Positions 1-11,446 of a DNA stretch of 64,000 nt are shown piece by piece. The DNA is from Anthopleura xanthogrammica (lineage: Eukaryota; Cnidaria; Anthozoa; Actiniaria; Actiniidae): positions 28,237,012-28,301,011 of the forward strand of contig OZ025206.1 of the NCBI GenBank assembly GCA_964019055.1. The letters are read 5' to 3'. Below the pieces are notes generated by a model that was not told the origin of the DNA, made no database searches, and saw only the letters and a list, made by a program, of their open reading frames with translations. The position numbers and the translations under genes are program-made. Within the stretch, counting starts at the first letter, position 1. The number at the start of each line of letters is the position of its first letter.

Positions 1-1009
1 CCATCGATACAGAGAAACAAGTTTGACACTTGGCTACCTTGGAGTACAGAGGTTATATTTTCTCTCTTCTGCGTTTGCTGTTTTGACGGTAGTCTCGGGC
101 TCTCGCCTAAACCTACCCGAAGACCAGGGTAATTCTTGCAAAGGAATTAAATCAATAAAACATTATCTCTAATTATTATTTTTTTGATTTAGGATCAACC
201 TTCACTTTGCATGTATTAATGAGAGACTGGTTGGGATTGAGTTTTTGACGCTGGCCGGCTCGGACCTAGATCGAGTGGCCTAACGATTTCGAGTCAACCA
301 GTCACGATTGAAGAAATTATCTTATCAGAGGCAAATTATATCTTTATTTTCTAATAATTGTTACCGGTAACTGAAATGATCAAAATGAAAGTTATAAAAG
401 ATATAATTTTTCTCCCGTTCCATCCGAACTTAAAAAAGCGTTTCGGGCTTTTTCGGCTAGCGACTGCCTGTCTGGCGTCACTGTTTTTGATTAGCAGCAG
501 TTTCGCGCGTTATTAAATTTGATCTAAACTTTTAAAATAACACACCAAACGCTAATCCTTAGGCATGTGCCTATAGTAATACGAATTTTGGAGAAAATAT
601 TCTAAAGTGCGATTTAAAGTTATTTGAGGCTGAAGTTTTTACGCTTAAAAATCAAAATTTGTCACTTCTGTTACAATACCTTCGCAAAGAAACGTTGTTT
701 TTAATAAGATGAAAAATCCTCGACCGTCTAAATCTTGTTAAGGTATTAGGCTACTTCTCTGCAAGTTCACATTACAAAGTGCCTTGGACCTCCGTTGGTC
801 TACGCCAACGTAAATCTCATATTTTGCGAAATTTTGACAAAATTTCTCCCCAGAACGTTTGGCGCTTCCGATTAAAATTTTGTCGATGATTTTTTTTCTA
901 ACTCCCGTGACTTAAAACTGAGCATCTTTGCAAAACATTCTCCATGCGCTGACTGGATTGAAGTTTTCTAAGGCACTCTAAAAAAATTCCAAAGCTCATT
1001 ATACTCTTA

Positions 1010-1242
1010 TACCCCGTTCACACTATAGCTTAAACATGTTTTAAAGTAGTTTAACTAAACATGTTTAGAAAATTATTTACAAACATTGTTCACTCTTTGA
1101 TAAAATATTACATATAAACTATCCTTCATATTGTACTGAACAGATTAGAGATAAAATAATTACATTGAAGCTTTCTAGTCTCTAAACATTTTGTTTAGTA
1201 AAAACTCAGTTTAACTAAACAGGTTTTGGTGTGAATGGGGTA
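1010..1242. mobile_element. Small TIR element (MITE-like), 233 bp
   Basis: Inverted termini TACCCCGTTCACAC (1010) and its complement GTGTGAATGGGGTA (ending 1242) enclose AT-rich sequence with inverted AGTTTAACTAAAC subterminal motifs. There is no coding capacity. The ends and flanks suggest a TA target, but the superfamily is not assigned. Confidence 0.6.
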
Positions 1243-1758
1243 TTAGTATCTCCCGTTCAAGATTCAATACTTTTCTTGTTTACGATTTTCATGTAGTTTC
1301 TGCCTGACTCTCCAACCTTCCAGCATGAGCATTTGCCTCATCTTCTATTATATAATGAGCTAATATATATAAGGTGCTAGTGTGCTCATTAAACCATAGA
1401 AGATGAGGAAATTCAAACTATACAAACGTCAATCTTCATTCAGTAGGTGGGTGAAATTTCAAGATGATAGGTGCTTGTAGGGTGAGGACAAGAGAAATTG
1501 TAGGCAGCCTCCTTAAGGAATTCACCACTCGCGCCTACCGAAACGTTATAGTAAAAGTTGGAACAAGGTTGAACTAGCTTTGCTTGGCCTTGAGTTCATC
1601 TTGTTGAAACAGCTGAATTAGATATGATCACTCTTTAGAAAATATACCGGAGTACCGTAATTGTTAGTTAAAAGGATTTGCAGTTAATCCTCCTGCAGAA
1701 ATGAAGAACGGTGAACAATTTTATTATCAAACCTAAAAGTGCAAACATACGTACATAC

Positions 1759-1994
1759 CTTAAATTATCCTCCAATTTCTTATTATCCACAGAATCTTGG
1801 TATTTTCTGTGAAATTCTTGAGTATTATCCTCAGCAGGATAGCTGTTATTAATCTTAACCTGATAGCCGACAAAATAAGCTCCAACTGCTGATGTTATGA
1901 CTAATAAAATCATGATCAGAAACAACAGTCGAGTTTTGCCTCTTCTTCGCACTGTTGTAACATCGCTATCCATGTCATATTCAAACTTCGCCAT
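1759..1994 (-). CDS. 5' exon of a type II membrane peptidase (NAALADase/GCPII-like), lower copy
   Basis: The ATG at 1994-1992 opens about 78 codons that end at a clean GTATGT donor (1758 downward), leaving phase 2. The protein has a short charged cytoplasmic N-terminus with an RRRGK stop-transfer cluster, one hydrophobic segment of about 23 residues (LLFLIMILLVITSAVGAYFV), and a polar stalk ending in KKLEDNLR. This layout, and a similar exon at 4634-4908 ending in KKLEEYLR in the same phase, fits the N-terminal anchor of NAALADase/glutamate carboxypeptidase II proteins, where a comparable sequence precedes the protease-associated and M28 peptidase parts. The catalytic exons are not visible and would lie to the left of the window. 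The open frame past the donor is read-through. Family assignment rests on a short stretch and is tentative. Confidence 0.5.
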
Positions 1995-4633
1995 TTTTTA
2001 AGCCAAGGGAGTACTTATAGTTTAGCTTGCGTGGCTTTTGGCAGTAGAACGTGAAGTAAAGGAAAACAAAGCCAAAACGTTGGACTATTTTTATTTGTTT
2101 TGGAGTGGACTGAGGAATTTTGGCCCGGGAATCTTTGGACTTTTTCAGTAAATAAAATCATTAAAAAAAAACACCAGAATTTCTAAAATTTATTATTGAT
2201 AAAGATTATTAATAGATATCACTGATATCTAGTGTTCTTTTTTATTACTTTGACAATATATAACAGTCATTTATACGTTGAGCGTTGGGATGAACTATCG
2301 TGCTTAATCCACGTTTCGATTCCAGTCCAGTCCTATCCAGTTTTTAATTTAAGTATTTATCTAACATCTAATTGGATTGGTCGTCTACAAGCTATCGTTT
2401 CTCAAAATTAATAAACTAAGAACGTCAATCACTGTAAGAACTGATGTCAGCTTGATAAGTATTTCAGTGCTTTTCTCATTAAAAAGTTAAGCGCTGGTTT
2501 CCTAACAGACAAACAAAGCTTTGTTATTAAACTGCAGCAAAACAACCGCACCTACTATCTACTTTATTGAAAACAAATCATTTACTAATTTGTTGAGCTG
2601 GTTAAATTTTCTCAAGCGTTTGAGAAATGATTTCTTAGGCTTAACGATGTATTTTCGTTTTTTATACTTTGATTTGGGGTTTTCAATTCTTGTTTATCTA
2701 ACTTGTAGTATGTTTGTACTTCATGTATGAAAGACAAAAGAAGGAATTCAAATATACGGACATCACAACAAACACTGCAAGATTAAAGGAAATATTTAGG
2801 ATAGCTCTATAAATGCCATAAAATATCTTTCTATCGATATGTCTATAAAGATACTTCTCGACATCAATCTTGAAAACAATTGTGTTATTAACCAGTTAGC
2901 AAATTAGGCCAACTTGATGAAAGTGGTTCGAACTGAAGCACTTAACGAGGCCCGACCAACGTGAAGTCAGTAATAATAAACGAAGAAAAAAAACCACCTT
3001 AAAACGCGAGGAAAATATGTTATTAGTAGAATATTATTCTCTGTATTGTTTTGGATAAAGGTTAGCAACCTTCTGATAACTTAAAAGAAAAATATATCAA
3101 AAAACAAAAATATCGTAGTTAATATAAATGCTTCATTCAAACTCTCACGAGGCAATCCGTAAAGAGCACGTTAATCAGACTCTCTTAGGCTGAAAACAGT
3201 TTCTTCGACTCAGGAACTTGAGGATTCTTTTGTGAAATGCTCAAGAGTGAATACGAAATTAGGCCAAAGCCTGAAAATCAATTTTTGTGTCATTTTGGTT
3301 ATTTCCCGCCAAAAGTGACGTTAGCAGTGACGCGCGTCCGCGTGCAGTAGCTTTGAGAAGCAATCGTATGGCTTTCCTACAAACATGAAAAATGTGGAAA
3401 AAAATAATATTAGAAATTGTGAGCACAGGAAAGAAGAAAAAAAACCTTAGCATATCTTACATAGTTGTGTTTGGGTTGAAAAGTCTTTTATTTATTGTTA
3501 TTATTTTTAGGAAAATGTTGCAACATTTCACCAGATAGTTTTTTGTTGGGTACTGCCTTATTTCGAATCCATTAAAATAATTGAAACAATGCATTTACTT
3601 TCACTGTTTTTCTTATTTTGAGTTTGACTCCACCTTTTTTTTTTTTTTTTTTTTTTACGAATCACCATTCAACACAGCTACAGATTTCGTATGAGCCGAG
3701 GAAAAATCATTTTTTGAATTTGGTGTGAGAATCTGCAGCTGTTCTGCAATGTGAGATTGAAGTGTACAAAATCTTGATTACCCGTAGCATTATTTTTCCC
3801 TTCGGAATCTTAATCTTTTTAACATAAACCTTAGTTGAATACTTGAATAGTTATGCACGATTTCGGGCATTGATGATTAATTTAAAATAGCGGAATTTTC
3901 GCGCAGAACAATTTGGATTCCACTAATTTTTCCTAATTTTCCTTTTTTAAAAGAAAAATCACGTAGCACAAAAAAGTAAAAATGATTTATTTATTCATTC
4001 TTTTTTTCGTTTAGCTCTGTTCGCGTCGGCAATCCTTTTGTGATCTCGGCAGATATTCTTCTTTAAGAGAAATTCCAAAATATAATCTATATGTTTGACA
4101 TAGTGTCATTCTATTCCGGATTAGATTCTTAACTAAAGATGTACAATATATTCTATATTTGATATTAGATTTCAGAGAGATATGCAATCTTTCTCTCTCT
4201 AACTCTATATGAATATATAAGCGGAAGAGGCACCCAACATTTTTTTCGCATCCTTAGTTTGTCGTATTTGTGGAACTCAAATTCAAATTTCTATGCAGCG
4301 AATACAAATGTCTACTAGGTTTATTGTTATTATATTCCACAACATGTACCCTTTCATATGTAACTATTTCCCGTTTTCTCCGTGTTTTTGATAAAGGAAA
4401 AATAATCTCATTAATTTTACATGTAAAAAGTAAAATAAATACATAAACCACGATGGAAGATCGCATAACTGCGAGCTGGTAGCAGTAAAAAAGGGCTCTA
4501 TTTTGTTGTGTTTTTTTTTTTTTTATTTTCCCAGAAGCTTTTTAGCCTAGGAGATTTGCACCTGTTTGGCTACCCTAAAACAAAACAAAAATTATCATTT
4601 TTTTAACAAGAAAAAAAAAAAAAATTACTTTAC
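1995..4633. other. Non-coding gap between the two membrane-anchor exons
   Basis: AT-rich sequence with homopolymer tracts (poly-T near 3637-3656) and no reading frame with recognisable domains or flanking splice signals. A candidate promoter for the lower exon would lie just above 1994, but no convincing core element is seen. Confidence 0.4.
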
Positions 4634-4908
4634 CTTAGGTATTCCTCCAGTTTCTTAGGATCAACCATGTCACTGTAGTCCTTGAATGGAGTGGAACGCT
4701 TGGAGAAACTCGACATTTTGTGCTTGTGGATAAAATAGCCAAACAAGAACCCGGCCAAAGTAAATAGTATTATTAACAACACAACCAGGTACTTTTTCTG
4801 GTTGTAAAAATAGGAGCAGCGTTTCTTTCCAGGTTTTAGAATTACTTCATTATCATTGAACTCCAAGGGCTGTTGTTCGATTGAAGTTTGACGACCAGAC
4901 TCAGACAT
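4634..4908 (-). CDS. 5' exon of a type II membrane peptidase (NAALADase/GCPII-like), upper copy
   Basis: The ATG at 4908-4906 opens 91 codons plus two bases, ending at a GTAAAG donor (4633 downward). The order is a polar cytoplasmic tail of about 39 residues, one transmembrane helix containing LAGFLFGYFI, then a basic/serine-rich stalk ending in DPKKLEEYLR. The FLFGYFI stretch closely resembles the membrane anchor of glutamate carboxypeptidase II proteins, as recalled from family knowledge. It ends in the same phase as the exon at 1759-1994, and no further coding exon is visible in the 2.6 kb between them. It could therefore be an alternative first exon of one gene or the remnant of a tandem copy. 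Type II orientation is inferred from the lack of a cleavable signal peptide. Confidence 0.55.
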
Positions 4909-7554
4909 AGCGCCTTTTACAGATACCTCGAAGATCGAATTTTGGAATTTCTAACCTTTTTTGAATTAAACTTCTATAACCAACTAATAAAAAAGCCAAA
5001 ACTTGAATGATATTTTAGATTGCCCTAATAAAGAAAGAATCTGGCCTCCATTTAGCGGTGAAAAAAAATCTAGTTCACAGACAACAACAAAGTCACCAAA
5101 GCCGCGGGAAGTGAATAACATCCAAATCGTGGAACCGACTGCAGCTTTTTATAGCCTATATTAAATGTCAAGAGCCTAGGGGTTTATAAAAGAACCTCAA
5201 TTAAAAATCGTACATTCGACTTCCGCGTTTATCATAATCTATACAAATTCGATGAAGTGAGCTGACTTTAAGGTGCTACTTTTCATTCAAAAATGTAATT
5301 ACCAAAAATTCAAATTAAATCCTTATTTTGAATCAAAACGAACGAGTTGACATGGTCAATTAAAATTGTATCTTGCATTTTTTGTATCCATCAAATACTA
5401 TGTTCTGGTCAAAAAAGGGTTAGTTGAAAGACAATAGAGCACAAAAATCTCAATAAATATCCTTCAAAACATTGATAGAGAATGAAAAATATACGAGGGA
5501 CAAGTAAGAGCTTCAGGCAGTTATTTGAACGACTTGAATGACGTCTTGAAAAATGAAGTTTTGTTGATTTTGATACGATAGTCAATGATATATTTCTAAC
5601 ATGATATATATCGAAAAAAATCTGTCAAAACCAATATGTAAAAACCTTTATCTCAAATATTTTAGAAAAAACCCAGCTAATTCAAAATCCAACAGTCTTT
5701 TTTTTATACATTCTATCCATGCTTTATTTTAGCACAATCTATTTCAAGCTCTCGAAAGATGATTTGGCCGTACGGTTTACAGACTCAAGAAGCATTTTAA
5801 GATCCGTTGCTTGTGTAATTTATTAAATATTCATGAATCGCCATATTGCTTTTAAATCATCGAGTACACTCTGATCTTTTATCACCGATGTTTCCGGAGT
5901 CCTCATGACAGGTTTCTTCAAACAAATTTCTATTGTTATTTTTTGGTTATGAAGTTTGGAGTCGAAGTGGACTTAAATGATTATTTGACCTAAGATCAAA
6001 GTGTCGTTGCCGAATGAAGGCTCGAACTAAGAGAACGAGGGGAAAACGCTTCTGCGTGTAGACCGTACAAATCTCGGTTTTTCCAAATAGTCCTGAAAAT
6101 TTCAGAAATAAAGACAATACCAAAAAATAAAAAAATAAAAAATGATGCAATCAGATTTTATAAAATTTATTTATATTTAGTTTGATTCATTAATATTCAA
6201 CTTCAGTAGTCGGCTCATTTTTTTTTTCTTTTCCTGTGATTCTGATTTACATTCCATATATCTTCGCTACAGCTAAAAGATGTGCTTGAAATTGGGCCGG
6301 GAAGATATCTAAACAAATTAGAGACCTCTTTTTTTTTATTTTGTAAGTGAAGATAGCCTTAGCATGGAGGATACATAAGACAAGGTCCATATCAGCCTAG
6401 GGTGCCAGAATAATGAAATGTAGTATATATGTATATATGTACATGCATATTTAAAGCATCATCTTTTTTCTTTCCGAAAAGGGCAGACATCATGTACTTC
6501 TTCATTGATTAATTGCATTTAAGTTTTTGCAAACCTTCTTACCATTCTTACTTAAATTTTCATTTATATTATTCACTACTCGTAGATATTTCGATGCTCT
6601 CTCACTACTCCTGAAAAATGTGTTGCTTTGTCTTCCGACGTTTCACACGTTTGCCGTAAACAAGATGCTTAAGCTCTATTTTTCTTGCGGCAAAATTGCA
6701 AAACAATGACGTTTTCGCAAAGGAATATTGAAAATATGCAGCTATTTCAAAAAATACTGAAAATATAGAATACTGAATATTACATTCCAAGACCAACGGG
6801 CATTGTAGGACTCATTAATTTGAAGTAAAAAGTAACAGCGACTTGCTTTCCATGTGTAACTAGTATATTGTTTTGGATGGAATGTACTAAAAATACTTTA
6901 CACCATATTGCATGACCCAAAATGCATTTCGGTCTTGGAATACACTATTCAGTATGCGGTATTCAGTATCCAACGTTTTTTGAAATAGCTGTATAATTGG
7001 CCAGCAAGAGTAAGGCTATTCTCAGGTTTGACTGGTATGTGAATGTACAAGAATTGATTAGCATGTTCGTCATCAGTTTCACTTCAACCCAAACACGGTT
7101 TGCATGTTGGGCTCCTGGCTCCTTTACCAAAAACTGAATGTGGCTGATAAAGAGAACCGAAGTCAAGAAGCAACAGCTTGTCAATGAGCTCCTCCCGCCC
7201 TAGTTCTTGTAAACCTACATGAAGCACAGACTCCATCGCCTCTAGACGTCAATGTATTTTGGCGTCTCTTTGCCGCTTGAAGCTTATTTGTGGCCTCGTG
7301 GTATTTGAAACTATCGCGGAGCGAAGTAGTACTTAGTGTTTTGTGAAATAAGTTTTGACCCTTCGCCTCGTGTGCTCGCCTTAGCTAGTCTTTCTTTCCA
7401 TTCGCTTGTTCCTTATATGATTTTTTTTAGAGTTTGTTTGTGAAATTAGCATTCAGATGGTTACGACAGTCCACGTGTGTAGGTCGGAACCCAGGCGAAT
7501 GTTGACACTTGACGAGAGATAAGAACTTTTCTCGGTTTGTACGAGTTCCAGAGA
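4909..7554. other. Intergenic, nothing coding recognised
   Basis: AT-rich sequence with poly-T and poly-A runs. Several short open frames of 60-73 codons have low-complexity or hydrophobic translations typical of AT-rich noise and lack splice or domain support. Confidence 0.4.
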
Positions 7555-7940
7555 TGCCAATCACTTGAGTTGATGGCTTTAGTATATGTTTCCACCGAGA
7601 TGGAATATTTACGAGTGAGTCACGAATACAAAGATGGCGTGAATTCTTCGCGAATAAGCCACAGAGATGGCTTCAATATGTTGACGAACGAACCTTAGAG
7701 ATGAGCTAAAATATGTTCACGAATGAGAAACAGCGATGGTCTGAATTGTTCACGTATGAACAACAGAGATGGCCTGAAATATTTCAGTTTACGAATGAGC
7801 CACAGATGGGGTGAAGTGTTCACAATGAGCCACAGAGATCAGTGACATGAAATATTATGTTTACAGATAAGCCACACATCTAAACCAGAGATGGGCTGAA
7901 TCGTTTTTAGATAAGCCACAGAGATGGCCTAAGTTATGTT
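7555..7940. repeat. Degenerate tandem array, about 40-bp unit
   Basis: Roughly nine to ten imperfect copies of a unit containing an ACGAATGAGCCACAGAGATGG-like core (up to 20 bases shared), each followed by a GAAATATGTT-like spacer. Copies are visible near 7615, 7650, 7690, 7725, 7760, 7795, 7830, 7870 and 7910. The array is diverged and non-coding. Confidence 0.7.
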
Positions 7941-9832
7941 TCAGCACATTGCACAGGTCTACTCCCATTCTCAAACACGAGTACAATGAGACCGATGAGA
8001 ATCGGTCACTATTGCTAACTTACACCAGTTGACCCGGAGGAAAACCTTCGATCGCACTTTTGGTGGGAGGCGGCGCATATATTAGGAGAGCAGTTCGATT
8101 CGTCGTGGTTTCTTAGCCCGGGTTTCTTAGAGTGCCAATTCTCTCGTGTTCTCTCATCCTCCCGCGTGTTTAAATCCGAATATCTTAATTTTTTTTCTCA
8201 CTCTACCCCTATCCCAACTACTACTCAGTCAATGTCAACTCTTATATTAATTTCTATTTTTTTATTTTGCAATATTATTTTTTACTTCATCGGCTAATAA
8301 ACAAATATTGGATGAGGTTGAGCATGATATCGTAAATTATATCAAGACCAAGGTTGTTATTATCGGCTTCGGCGGATAAAACGGCCGAGGTACAGTTTTG
8401 ATAATTCACTATATCATGCGAAAACCGAATTCAATAATTGTTTTATTATTTTTGAACATTTAAAATGAATACCACAGCCTCTGGATTAAAGATATAAGCC
8501 TAAAACTTTCAGAGAATGGTTATTTTGACATGCTTATTTGAATTTTGGCATTATTTTTTTAGCTACTATTTTTTGATCACATGACCAGGTCCTGCAAAGG
8601 GCCAATTCTGCTTTCGAAAAAATAGCAAACATTTGATCATTTCACCATTTCAATTGTGACCTTTTAGAGTGAACTCGACATCGGATAAATGTGTTTGTAA
8701 ATCCTACAGATAATACATTTATCATTTTGAGTTCGCGCGATGTCGGTCATATTGAGGATTGGCTGAAACTCTCGACCAATCAGAAGCGAGATAGCGAGTA
8801 AAATGTATAATAACGATTAATATTTAGTTTATAATTCGCTGTACTTTTTATCTTTGATAACAGTGTCCTTATTCCTAAAATCCGTAGTAGACGTATGTTT
8901 TAGTGATAGGCTAGAGGCGCGCGAAAGATGTTGTACTGCCATTTAATTTTGATTGATTTTTCAATTCGATCGTGTTTTAGAGACCGTACGTACCGTTATC
9001 TTGATATTGAATAATAATAACTAAAAAAACACACCAATAAATGCGATTTGATCTCGATTTTATTTTCACCTTTCCCTTAATTATCTTTATTTAGATTGGG
9101 TTTTTCTGTGAGAGAAGGAACTTACGCGTTATCTTTGATAAGAAAACATCAAGCCAAGGCGAAAAAGACGTTTAGCAAACTATACACTGTCACTCTCGTC
9201 TGATGAAAATTAAATTACTTGATTACTTATATTTAGAGTCTATATTGGACATGATAACGATATTTTTATAATTGCAGTAATGATTCATCATATATTTCAA
9301 AAAGGTAGTCACTGATAAAAAAAAGATGTTTTTTTGTAGATACATTTCAGTCCCTCAACAAAGACCTTCATCATAAATATTTTTAGACATTTTTATTTAA
9401 CTAACAAAATCAAAACCAATTTTAAGTTGGGTAAATAATACACATTTTTGTATAATGATATTTTCAGTTGTTTGCTTTTCATTTTATTAGTTCTTACGAT
9501 AAAATCCGTTTTATTTGTTGTTGTTTTGGGACCGGTATATGTATACACAAAGAACCAATAAAAAATGGACAATTCTCTGAGTATAAGTTGATAATGATAA
9601 CCATATTTTCCATAATGAATAAGAAAGGGGTTTGGTAACCATAGCACGTAAGTTTTTTTCTTCTTCCAAGAACCAGATGGCTTTGTCCTTTTCAGCAGAA
9701 TACCCCCTACCTTTGCGTACATGGGTCTCATTGGCCCACATTTGTGGAAAGGTGAAGCTTCCTTGCTTTGTTTACCACTGGATCAGCAAATCAGTGAAAT
9801 TCCATCAATGTTTTACTAATGCTCAACATTCG

Positions 9833-10430
9833 AAATTGAGCCTGGAATGTTTATTATATCGGAACGGCTATCATAACATGAAAAAAAAAAAAAATCTGTT
9901 AACTGTGCATTTACTTATTTACCCAAATTAAATGCACGATAAACAAACTAGGTTATAACTAAATTGCTCATAAAATTGCTTGAAATTGAGATTGGATTGT
10001 TTATCATATAAGGACGGTTATCACAACATTGAAAAATTGTTATTTATTAACAGCACATTTAATTATTTACTCAATTTAATTGCATGATTAAAAAACTGGG
10101 TTAAAATTAAATCGCTCATAAGATTGCAAATGAAATTGATTGCCACTTTCGATATCCCACGCACAAAGAAATTCAAGGCGAGGCTCCGGGAAAACTGATG
10201 GAGTAATTCTAATATATTCTTTTATTTTCCCGGAGCCTCGTCTTGGATTTCTTTGTTCGTGATCACTCAACCAGAAAATCGAAAGTTAAGTCGGCTATTG
10301 AGATTGGAATGCTTATTATGTGAGACGGTTATCATGGAATAATTGTTATTTATCAACTGCTCATTTACTTATTTACTCAATTTATTTGCAAAAACAAACT
10401 GGGTTATAATTGAATTGCTCATAAGGGTCT
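9833..10430. repeat. Three diverged direct copies of a ~150-bp unit, one split by a hairpin element
   Basis: Copies near 9833-9978, 9984-10130 and 10297-10430 share the order GAGATTGGA, GGTTATCA, TTATTTATTAAC, CAATTTAAT, AACTGGGTTA and TTGCTCATAA. A hairpin of about 108 bp (10155-10262; arms carry the motif CCCGGAGCCTCG and its complement CGAGGCTCCGGG) sits between copies two and three. Confidence 0.6.
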
Positions 10431-10639
10431 CAAATAATGTTTTCTTAATATATTAATATAACATGTTTTAACTGGTATTTAAAGAGCGTTTATTAGCTAG
10501 TGTTCAGTACGGGGATTTTGTAAGAAGAAGTGTGCATTGTAGCGGATCTTCTCTCTAACCAAGGTTTGTGGTACGAGTGTTTTTTTTGTTTTTTTTTCTT
10601 TCTTGTTTTTTTTTTTTTTTTAACTTGCTTGCTTTATCA

Positions 10640-10930
10640 CTTTGTGGTTAACCCTGAAACAACTTCTGGGCTGATCAGTGTCAGGACACGGTTAACTCAC
10701 TGATCCAACCCTGAACTCACAACCTCTGGGCTGATCAATTAAGGTCAGGGCACAGCTTACTCACAGATCGAACCCTGAAAAAAACTATTTAGGAGATCGA
10801 AATGGAATTTATAGCACGTGTGGAGTTTTGTGGAGGGAGGCCGGAGACGGGAAAAACCCTTGGATCGGGAGAGAGACCTAAAAAAAATCCTGCTCCTTGT
10901 GATTAGTGCCGGGTCCAAGAAACCCAAGAG
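10640..10930. repeat. SINE-like or retroelement-derived repeat
   Basis: Contains GGGCTGATCA and TCACAGATCGAACCCTG motifs in two nearby copies, followed by GGAGGCCGGAGACGGGAAAAACCC. Related fragments occur at 49385-49500 (GCTGATCAAAGTCAGGGCA, TCACAGATCGAATTGG). Class uncertain. Confidence 0.4.
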
Positions 10931-11388
10931 CTGAGAAACTCATATTGCACTACCACTACACTATCATTATTTAAATTTATTCAACGTTACCATTCTGAAG
11001 TGGACGGAAAGCCTTACAGTTCTAGGACCATATTACAAGGCAACCGTTAGATCGATTGCCAAAGCCCAAGAATGCTGATCCTTAATTGATTCTGTAAGAA
11101 TGATTGAAAAGAAAATAAGGGAGAAAAGTTACGAAAAAAAAAATCAAAAAAATAAAGGAAAAAGGAAAGGAGAGAATAACAAGTTAATAACCAATTAGGA
11201 AAGCAGTCGGAGAAAAAACCGAAGAGTAAGAAAAAAAAAAACAACTATAACAAAATAAAAAAAAAAAGAGAACGAATTAAAGAATGAAAATGAGAGATAC
11301 GAAATAAACGAAGGCAATGAAAAATATCTTGTCAAAATTTAACAATTTCTATTTCTAATTTCTTCATTCTCAGAAGAAGACGAGCACA

Positions 11389-11446
11389 ATGAATTTATTA
11401 ATTTTCCCACTAATTATTGCCGCACTTTCATGTGCAAATGCTGTTG
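11389..11446 (+). CDS. Gene 1 signal-peptide exon
   Basis: Encodes [19 protein letters not shown] and ends in phase 1 at GTAAGT (11447). A polypyrimidine tract with CAG at 11371-11373 lies just upstream, so the leader AAGAAGACGAGCACA probably starts at 11374 and an upstream untranslated exon is likely. Gene 2 has the same arrangement and the same AGCACAATGA start context. Confidence 0.8.

Noticed and set aside
2521..2730. Hydrophobic 69-codon plus-strand frame
   Set aside because: AT-rich Phe/Leu translation with no splice, domain or homologue support.
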